A stretch of 64,000 nt of DNA. Origin: Methylobacterium haplocladii (lineage in GTDB: Bacteria; Pseudomonadota; Alphaproteobacteria; Rhizobiales; Beijerinckiaceae). Position numbers and translations under genes: made by a program. Below, in pieces: positions 18,526-24,801 of this stretch. The notes under the pieces were generated by a model. That model was not told the DNA's origin. It did not search any database and was given only the letters and a program-made list of their open reading frames with translations. The DNA is taken from contig NZ_BJZT01000020.1 in the NCBI RefSeq assembly GCF_007992175.1, positions 1 to 64,000 on the forward strand. Reading direction: 5' to 3'. The stretch's first letter is position 1. Each line of letters begins with the position of its first letter.

Positions 18526-20109
18526 ATGTTCGAGTATCGGCACGCCGCCGGCCGGCGGATACGCCGCATCGCCGCCGCCCTTGTCGGGGCGACGGCGCTC
18601 GCGACGACGATGGCGGGCTGCACGCTGAAGCCGCAACAGATGGGACCGGCCGAGCTCGGCGCCTACGCCGCGGACAAGCTGCGCCGCGTGACCGCCGACC
18701 AGCCGTTGCCAGGGCCCCAGATCGACCTCTACGAGGCCTTCGCCCGCGCCCTGAAGTACAACCTCGACCAGCGCGTCGAGATCATGCAGACGGCGGTGCG
18801 TGCGCAGGAGTTGAGCTTCGCCAGCTACTCGATGCTGCCGAACTTCGTCGCCAACAGCGCCTATGCCGGCCGAGACAGCTATGCCGCGAGTTCCTCGATC
18901 TCGGTGCTGACGCAGCGCCAGTCGCTGGAGCCGTCCTACAGCCAGGACAAGAACTACGTCTTCAGCGACCTTTCGCTGAGTTGGAACATCCTCGATTTCG
19001 GCCTGTCCTACATTCGCGCCCGGCAGGCCGCCGACGCGGTCCTCATCGCCGAGGAATGCCGCCGCCGCGTGGTTAGCCGGATCATCGAGGACGTGCGCAC
19101 GGCCTATTGGCGCGCGCTGACGAGCGAGCGCCTCGTCAACCGCCTGCGCCGCCTCGAAGGCCGCGCCCAAGCCGCCATCGGCGACGCGCGCAAGCTCTAT
19201 TCGGACCGCCAGACCTCGCCGATCACCGCGCTGACCTACGAGCGCGAATTGATCGAAATCAAGCGCGAGGTCCAGCGGGTCGAGGCCGACCTGCTCGTCG
19301 CCCGCAGCCAGCTCGCCGCCCTCATGAACCTGCCGCCCGACCTGCCGTTCCGGCTCGCCGAGATGGAGGGCGTCGAGGCCGGCCTGAAGCTCGGCGTGCC
19401 CGATTCCGACCTCGTGAAGGTCGCCCTCGAGAACCGCTCGGAGCTGCGCGAAGTCGCCTACCGCCAGCGCATCAACGGCCGCGAGGCGACCGCTGCGCTC
19501 CTCGAACTCCTGCCCGGCATGAACCTCATCGTCGGCGGCAACGCGGATTCGAACCGCCTGCTCTACAACTCGAACTGGGTCGGCTGGGGAGCGCGGGCCA
19601 GCTGGAACCTCCTGAACGTCTTCCGCTATCCGGCACGGCAGGGGCTGATCGACACGCAGGATGCGCTCCTCGACAAGCGCGCGCTGGCGGTGACGATGGC
19701 GGTGCTGACGCAGGTCCATGTCAGCCGCATCCGCCACATCCTGTCTATGAAGGAGTTCCAGACCGCAGCGGAATTCCGCCGGGTCCAGCGCCGCATCGTC
19801 GAGCAGCTGCGCGCCTCGGCCGCGGTGGAGTCGGCGAGCGAGCAGACCCTGATCCGCGAGGAGATGAACACGCTGATCGCCGAAGTGAAGTACGACCTCG
19901 CCCATGCGGCCGTGCAGAACGCGCGGGCCAACGTCTACGCTTCGCTCGGCCTCGACACCTTCCCGCTGGCGATGATCGACGGCAGCGACCTGCCTACGCT
20001 TCGGCAGGCGGTGCAGGGCAGCTGGCTCGGGATAGGCGCCGTGTTCGCTGCAGCGCCACCGATCCCGCGGGTTCCCACCGGAGCGCCACCGCTGGTGCTC
20101 CGGCACTGA
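18526..20109 (+). CDS. TolC-family outer-membrane efflux lipoprotein
   Basis: This 527-residue protein has an N-terminal signal ending in a lipobox (TTMAGC, Cys near residue 36), so the N-terminus should be lipid-anchored. Two internally similar helical halves follow, with long heptad-rich helices (around ALTYERELIEIKREVQRVEADLLVARS and the C-terminal equivalent). The duplicated coiled-coil hairpin plus short beta segments is the TolC/OprM architecture. The ATG follows GAGGGG by about 10 nt. It closes the export cluster immediately after the giant gene and is the natural outer-membrane duct for it. A hairpin without a T-run lies at its stop codon (20108-20123). A drug-efflux role is possible but less likely from context. 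Confidence 0.88.
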   Translation: MFEYRHAAGRRIRRIAAALVGATALATTMAGCTLKPQQMGPAELGAYAADKLRRVTADQPLPGPQIDLYEAFARALKYNLDQRVEIMQTAVRAQELSFASYSMLPNFVANSAYAGRDSYAASSSISVLTQRQSLEPSYSQDKNYVFSDLSLSWNILDFGLSYIRARQAADAVLIAEECRRRVVSRIIEDVRTAYWRALTSERLVNRLRRLEGRAQAAIGDARKLYSDRQTSPITALTYERELIEIKREVQRVEADLLVARSQLAALMNLPPDLPFRLAEMEGVEAGLKLGVPDSDLVKVALENRSELREVAYRQRINGREATAALLELLPGMNLIVGGNADSNRLLYNSNWVGWGARASWNLLNVFRYPARQGLIDTQDALLDKRALAVTMAVLTQVHVSRIRHILSMKEFQTAAEFRRVQRRIVEQLRASAAVESASEQTLIREEMNTLIAEVKYDLAHAAVQNARANVYASLGLDTFPLAMIDGSDLPTLRQAVQGSWLGIGAVFAAAPPIPRVPTGAPPLVLRH

Positions 20110-20235
20110 GCCGGCTGCGGCTCCCGATACCGCTTCCTCTCGATCAGATCGGTGGTGCGCGTGCCCCCTCTCTCCGCAAGCGGGGCGAGGGGATGCGCGC
20201 CGCCCGAACAGATTGGCCGGAACCGGTAGGTGGGA

Positions 20236-20658
20236 TCAGGATCCCGAGACGAGCCGATAGGCCGTCATGCCGATCAGCATGGTCGCGACGAACACCGCCA
20301 CCGGGAGCACCCCCGTCGAGAGCGCGGCCACGGCCGGGCCCGGGCAGAAGCCCGACAGGCCCCAGCCGATGCCGAACAGGGCCGAGCCACCGATCAGCCC
20401 TCCGTCGATCCGGCGGTTCGTCGGGATCTGGAACTCCGGCGCGAAGGCCGGCTTCGGGAGCCGCCGCACGAGCTGGTAGCCGAGCGCAGCGATGGTCACG
20501 GCTCCCCCGAGAACGAACATCAGGCTCGGGTCCCAGGCTCCCGTCACATCGAGGAACCCGCGGACCCGGGCCGGATCGAGCATGCCCGACAGCGACAGGC
20601 CGAGCCCGAAGATCAGGCCCGATCCGAGCGCCGCGACAAGGCGCGCCGGGGCGCTCAC
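20236..20658 (-). CDS. YeeE/YedE family sulfur transporter, C-terminal half (DUF6691-like)
   Basis: This 140-residue membrane protein has about four helices and the motif SGFCPGPAVAALSTG, corresponding to the second conserved half of YeeE/YedE-type sulfur-compound permeases. The GTG start at 20658 overlaps the stop of the preceding gene in a GTGA arrangement, so the two halves are translationally coupled and probably form one heteromeric transporter. Members import thiosulfate or handle polysulfide-type sulfur. It ends a three-gene operon divergent from the encapsulin and cysteine genes. Confidence 0.87.
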   Translation of the reverse strand: MSAPARLVAALGSGLIFGLGLSLSGMLDPARVRGFLDVTGAWDPSLMFVLGGAVTIAALGYQLVRRLPKPAFAPEFQIPTNRRIDGGLIGGSALFGIGWGLSGFCPGPAVAALSTGVLPVAVFVATMLIGMTAYRLVSGS

Positions 20659-21083
20659 GAGGACCACCACGTCGCGCAGGCCCTGGCGAGCACCACGGTC
20701 AGTATCCCGGCCGACAGGAAGGTCAGGACGGCAACGAGCGAGCGGGGCGAGAACCGCGCCAGTCCGGCGACGCCGTGGCCGCTGGTGCAGCCCGAGCCGA
20801 GCCGGGTGCCGAAGCCGACGAGCAGGCCCGCGACGGCGAGCACCGGCAGGGAGGCGACGATCGTCATCGCCGGCCAAGCTCCGGCGAGCCACGCGAAGAC
20901 CGGCGGCCCGAGCACAAGGCCCGCGACGAAGGCGGCGTCGATGAGCCTGCGCTCGCCCCGGTCGGTGCCGAGGCCGGCGACGAGGCCGCTGACACCGGCG
21001 ATGCGGCCGTTCAGCAGCAGCAGCAATGCCACCGACAGGCCGATCAGTGCGCCACCGGCGAGGGAGGCGAGATACGGGCTCAC
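20655..21083 (-). CDS. YeeE/YedE family sulfur transporter, N-terminal half
   Basis: This 142-residue membrane protein carries GSGCTSGHGVAG, the cysteine-containing signature of YeeE/YedE permeases, in which the cysteine passes sulfur compounds across the membrane. With the downstream DUF6691-like protein it makes a split version of the single-chain thiosulfate transporter TsuA. The start is GTG (VSPYLASLAGG) and overlaps the upstream DUF442 gene by a GTGA junction; the downstream junction is of the same kind. Substrate (thiosulfate, polysulfide or sulfide-related) cannot be read from sequence. Confidence 0.88.
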   Translation of the reverse strand: MSPYLASLAGGALIGLSVALLLLLNGRIAGVSGLVAGLGTDRGERRLIDAAFVAGLVLGPPVFAWLAGAWPAMTIVASLPVLAVAGLLVGFGTRLGSGCTSGHGVAGLARFSPRSLVAVLTFLSAGILTVVLARACATWWSS

Positions 21084-21514
21084 GTCCGATCCCCATGCGC
21101 ATCGAGCCAGCGCGCCGCGCCGGTCAGGTCGAAGCCGCGCTCCGAACCGTAAGCGAGCAGCTCGGTGCGGGAGAGGTTCCCGGCCAGCACCTCGCCGATC
21201 GCCCAGAGCGTCAGGGAGCGCGTGCCGCTCCGGCAATGCGCGACGACGGGGCCAGGGGCGGCGAGAACCGCCTCGCGAAAGCGGTCGACGTCGGAGCGGC
21301 TCAGGCTCGGCCCGGTGACGGGCAGGTGGAGATAGGCGAGGCCCGCGGCCTCGGCCGCCGCGCGTTCGACCTCCGTGCCCGGTTGGGCCGCCTCCTCGTC
21401 GTCGGGCCGGTTGTTGATGAGGAGCACAGTGCCGCCGGCCCCGAGCGCGGCGATCTCCGCGGCGTCCGGCTGGTCAGCGACCGAGAGCTTTTCGTGGACG
21501 GGGGTGAGTTTCAT
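21080..21514 (-). CDS. TIGR01244/DUF442 family sulfurtransferase or phosphatase-like protein (Blh-like)
   Basis: This 144-residue cytosolic protein has the loop VVAHCRSGTRSLTLWAIG, a HC-X5-R active-site signature shared by dual-specificity phosphatases and rhodanese-like enzymes. It matches the DUF442 domain found as the N-terminal part of Blh in sulfide-responsive bigR operons. In those operons it works with a persulfide dioxygenase and YeeE-type transporters; here no dioxygenase and no BigR gene are present. The ATG at 21514 (MKLTPVHEKL) fits the family better than the upstream in-frame ATG. It is the first gene of the leftward operon and is divergent from the small gene at 21646. Confidence 0.85.
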   Translation of the reverse strand: MKLTPVHEKLSVADQPDAAEIAALGAGGTVLLINNRPDDEEAAQPGTEVERAAAEAAGLAYLHLPVTGPSLSRSDVDRFREAVLAAPGPVVAHCRSGTRSLTLWAIGEVLAGNLSRTELLAYGSERGFDLTGAARWLDAHGDRT

Positions 21515-21645
21515 ACCGGCCTCCCACCGGCGAGCGCGTCCGCCGGCTGTGTCGGCGTATCGCGGCGGACGACGCGAAACAAGGCTTGCAAAACCGACAG
21601 CAATCGCCAATTATGTAATCAGATCAATGGCTTAACGGAAGAATC

Positions 21646-22008
21646 ATGCTGCTGGACAGGGTTTCCGCGACGCAAAGTTTCTCCCATCTGGACGCTTCGG
21701 AGGAAAGCTACTCTCCCACCGCATCGGATACGGATCGCGCCGGGCGGCCGGCGGGCGGCGCGAACCGGCATGCGGCGAAATCGAGCGTCGGACCCGGCGC
21801 GATGGTCCCGGGAGACCGCGTCGTCTTCGCGCGGCTCGACGTGGCCGAGGCGCTCGGCATCTGGCGCCACGCCACCGGCCGCGTGGTCGACACCCACGAC
21901 GAAACGCAGGCCGCCTCCGAGGGTCGTGTCACCGTCGACGTGCAGTTCGACGGCCACGAGACCCTGCAGCGCTACCTGCCCGACCTGTTCGAGAAACGGA
22001 CGAACTAA
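21646..22008 (+). CDS. Small conserved-looking protein heading the cysE-encapsulin series (unknown)
   Basis: A 120-residue protein with no recognised family. Residues 1-50 are polar and probably disordered. Residues about 54-116 (from PGDRVVFARLD, through GRVTVDVQFDG, to LQRYLPDLFEK) alternate strands in a way that suggests a small SH3-like barrel ending in a helix. A GGAAG ribosome-binding site precedes the ATG, codon use matches the neighbours, and the gene ends 28 nt before cysE, so it is probably co-transcribed. Context suggests a role in sulfur or cysteine handling, or in regulating the encapsulin locus, but nothing in the sequence proves this. Confidence 0.65.
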   Translation: MLLDRVSATQSFSHLDASEESYSPTASDTDRAGRPAGGANRHAAKSSVGPGAMVPGDRVVFARLDVAEALGIWRHATGRVVDTHDETQAASEGRVTVDVQFDGHETLQRYLPDLFEKRTN

Positions 22009-22036
22009 GAATGTCCCCGCAAGTAAGGATCCCCGC

Positions 22037-22897
22037 GTGAGTCTCGGCGCCGTTCTCGATGCGCGGTCGTCGCTGTCCAAGGCCCCGCTCCGGGCGACCA
22101 GCCGATCCTCGACCGTGGACGCGGTCTGGCACGAGTTGCGCTCTGAGGCCGAGGCGGCGCTGATCGAAGAACCGCTCTATGCCGGGATCATACAGGCGAC
22201 GGTGCTCGACCAGCGCAGCATCGCCCAGGCCTTCGCCTATCGCCTCGCCCACCGGCTCGGCGACGGCGACCTGTCGCGGCTCGCCATGCGCGACCTCTGC
22301 CTATCGGCCTTCGAGGCCGACCCGCATGCGAGCGCCCATGCGGTGCGCGACCTCGTCGCCATCCGCGAGCGCGATCCGACCTGCCGACGCTATCTCGATC
22401 CGTTCCTGTTCTACAAAGGGCTTGCGGCGCTCGAAGGCTATCGCGTCGCGCACTGGCTCTGGCAGCAGGGCCGGGCGACGCTGGCTCTCCACGTGCAGAG
22501 CCGTATCTCAGAGATCTTCGGGGCCGACATCCATCCGGCCGCGCAGATCGGCTCGGGCGTGTTCATCGATCACGCCACCGGCGTGGTCATCGGCGAGACC
22601 ACCATGGTCGCCGACGACGTCTCGATCCTGCAGTCTGTAACGCTCGGGGGCAACGGCAAGGAGAGCGGCGACCGCCATCCGAAGATCGAACGGGGAGTCC
22701 TCCTCAGCGTCGGCGCCAAGGTGCTCGGTAACATCCGGGTCGGAGAAGGCGCGAAGGTCGCCGCCGCGGCCGTGGTGCTACACGACGTCCCTGCGCACAC
22801 CACCGTCGCCGGTGTGCCGGCGCGCGTGGTCTCGAAGCTGCCGCGGAACGAGGAACCGGCGCAGAGCATGGACCAGTTCTTCGGCGACGGGATCTGA
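22037..22897 (+). CDS. cysE: Serine O-acetyltransferase CysE
   Basis: A 286-residue enzyme converting L-serine and acetyl-CoA to O-acetylserine, the acceptor for sulfide in cysteine synthesis. The N-terminal helical domain (to about residue 150) ends in DPFLFYKGLAALEGYRVAHWLW, and the left-handed beta-helix carries IHPAAQIGSGVFIDHATGVVIGE with the catalytic His, then SVTLGGNG and KIERGVLLSVGAKVLGN. Start is GTG at 22037 with AAGGA upstream. CysE genes recur beside family 2 encapsulin/cysteine desulfurase pairs, so this copy probably supplies cysteine for that system. A 512-nt gap separates it from the shell gene. Confidence 0.95.
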   Translation: MSLGAVLDARSSLSKAPLRATSRSSTVDAVWHELRSEAEAALIEEPLYAGIIQATVLDQRSIAQAFAYRLAHRLGDGDLSRLAMRDLCLSAFEADPHASAHAVRDLVAIRERDPTCRRYLDPFLFYKGLAALEGYRVAHWLWQQGRATLALHVQSRISEIFGADIHPAAQIGSGVFIDHATGVVIGETTMVADDVSILQSVTLGGNGKESGDRHPKIERGVLLSVGAKVLGNIRVGEGAKVAAAAVVLHDVPAHTTVAGVPARVVSKLPRNEEPAQSMDQFFGDGI

Positions 22898-23409
22898 TCG
22901 GCTGCGTGCGAATCAGCCCCGCGAGCCGAGCTCCGCTTCGACGAGCGACCGCAGCGCTGGACTTGAGAACGGGGTGCCGGACGATCGCAACGGCGGCGCA
23001 TGAGTGAGCGGTACTCACCGGGCACACATGCAGGAGGCGCGGCGCAACGGTAGATGATTTTTTCGCCGTCGCCCCCGTCGACGGCGGCATTTCAAGAATT
23101 AAATTCTACTAGATTGAATTTATTTAGTAGGATAATTTTGTATTTTACCTATCAGTAGGATGATGCACTGCCTATTGGCATAAATTAAGAAAATCCTTCC
23201 ATTGACCGGATGTCGCAGGCGCGGCTAGACCATTGACCGTTCCCAGGGCGACACAAGTCGTCGCGTCCGGAACCCAAGAATTCACCCTGTTGACCCGGAC
23301 GCGCTTCTCCCGAGCGCGGCTTCGGCGCAGTCTTCGCGACTGTACCTGAGCCGCCATGTGCCGAGGAGAGCGCGATCCACCTTAGAAAATCGAGCGGAGA
23401 CCATCAACG
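22898..23409. promoter_or_regulatory. Long AT-rich intergenic region upstream of the encapsulin shell gene
   Basis: No gene is evident in these 512 nt. From about 23093 to 23195 base composition swings to strongly AT-rich, unlike anything else in the window. Within it TTCTACTA (23104-23111) and TAGTAGGA form an inverted repeat with a 13-nt spacer, and AGTAGGAT recurs about 30 nt later (near 23154). TTGAAT at about 23115 with TTTGTA 17 nt downstream is a possible, weak sigma-70 pair. This probably holds the promoter and operator for the shell and cargo genes. Confidence 0.5.
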
Positions 23410-24801
23410 ATGAGCGGACAGGGACAGAGCGTGGGCGCATCGGCAGCACGCAATCTATCGACCGCGACCGTCACTTCGGTCCAGAATCTTGCCAATACGC
23501 CGCGCTGGCTCCTCCGGCTGCTGCCCTTCGTCAACGTCGACGGCGGCGTCTACCGCGTGAACCGTCGCGCCGTGGTGCTGGCCAAGCCCGGCCGCATCGA
23601 TCTCCCGACCGATGGTGCCAAGCGGGCCGTCAGCCCGGCTTCGCTGCGGTCCGTGCCGCCGTTCAGCCGCCTCGGCGATGCCGAGCTGTCCGCGCTCGCC
23701 GACAAGTTCGTCGAGAGCAAGCACAAGGCCGGCGACACGATCTCCGAAGAAGGCGCCAAGGACCGCAGCCTGACGATCGTCGCCGAAGGCACGGTCGAGC
23801 TGTCCCTGTCCGGCCCTTACAAGAACCGCCTGCGCTCCGGCCTCGCCACCCGCGGCGACTTCTTCGGTGACGAGACCATCACCGGCGACGGCCAGCCCGC
23901 TCCCGCCGCTAAGGCCCTCTCGGCCGTGACGCTGCTCACCCTCGACCGCAAGGCGCTCGATGACGACGCCATCAAGAACCGCATCTCCCAGTATGTCGAG
24001 GAGCGCGACCGGCTGAAGGGCCACACCAACAGCCACGGCGAGCAGGGCATCGAGCTCCTGGCCGTGCATACCGGCGCACCGCGCCTGCCGACGACCTTCG
24101 TCGACTACGAGATCGACCCGCGCGAGTACCACCTGTCGACGATCCAGACGATCCTCAACACCCACACCCGCGTCACCGATCTCTACTCGAACGAGATCGA
24201 CCAGCTCCGCGAGCAGATCCGCCTCACGGTGGATGCCGTGAAGGAGCGCGAGGAGTGGGAGCTGCTCAACAACTCCGAGTTCGGTCTGCTCCATGAAGTC
24301 GGCGGCCGCCAGGCCATTCCGACCCGCTCGGGTCCGCCGACCCCGGACGATCTCGACGAGCTGCTGACGCTGGTCTGGAAGAAGCCCGCCTTCTTCGTCG
24401 CCCATCCCCGCGCCATCGCCGCCTTCGGCCGCGAGGCCACCCGCCGCGGCGTGCCGCCGGTCGTCGTCCACCTGTTCGGCGCGCCCTTCATCACATGGCG
24501 CGGCGTGCCGCTGGTGCCGAGCGACAAGCTGCCGATCAACATCGATCCGGTCACCGGCGCCCAGACCACCTCGATCCTGCTGCTGCGCGTCGGCGAAGGC
24601 GAGCAGGGCGTCGTCGGCCTGCAGAAGTCGGGCGTCACCGGCGAGATCGAGCCGGGCCTGTCGGTGCGCTATATGGGCACCAACGACCACTCCATCGCCT
24701 CGCACCTTGTGACCCGCTACTTCTCAGCCGCCGTGCTGGTCGAGGATGCCATCGCACGTCTCGATAACGTGCTGCTCGGCAACTACCATGACTACGCCTG
24801 A
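23410..24801 (+). CDS. Family 2 encapsulin nanocompartment shell protein with cNMP-binding-fold insert (2B type)
   Basis: This 463-residue capsid protomer has the HK97-like phage fold. The N-terminal arm contains NTPRWLLRLLPFVNVDGG and YRVNRR. Residues about 78-185 are an inserted cyclic-nucleotide-binding fold (from SVPPFSRLGDAELSALADKF to SAVTLLTLDRKALDD). The capsid fold resumes at about 215 (GAPRLPTTFVDYEIDPREYHLS) and ends near NVLLGNYHDYA. The insert defines subfamily 2B. In the phosphate-binding cassette (149-171: GDFFGDETITGDG) the usual arginine after the loop is missing, so nucleotide binding is doubtful. The stop overlaps the cargo start by 14 nt, giving tight coupling. It should form a hollow protein shell storing sulfur or sequestering the desulfurase. 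Confidence 0.93.
   Translation: MSGQGQSVGASAARNLSTATVTSVQNLANTPRWLLRLLPFVNVDGGVYRVNRRAVVLAKPGRIDLPTDGAKRAVSPASLRSVPPFSRLGDAELSALADKFVESKHKAGDTISEEGAKDRSLTIVAEGTVELSLSGPYKNRLRSGLATRGDFFGDETITGDGQPAPAAKALSAVTLLTLDRKALDDDAIKNRISQYVEERDRLKGHTNSHGEQGIELLAVHTGAPRLPTTFVDYEIDPREYHLSTIQTILNTHTRVTDLYSNEIDQLREQIRLTVDAVKEREEWELLNNSEFGLLHEVGGRQAIPTRSGPPTPDDLDELLTLVWKKPAFFVAHPRAIAAFGREATRRGVPPVVVHLFGAPFITWRGVPLVPSDKLPINIDPVTGAQTTSILLLRVGEGEQGVVGLQKSGVTGEIEPGLSVRYMGTNDHSIASHLVTRYFSAAVLVEDAIARLDNVLLGNYHDYA

Noticed and set aside
21590..21645. Possible BigR box upstream of the DUF442 gene
   Set aside because: Only a loose AATTATGTAAT half-site is visible; no convincing inverted partner and no bigR gene in the window.
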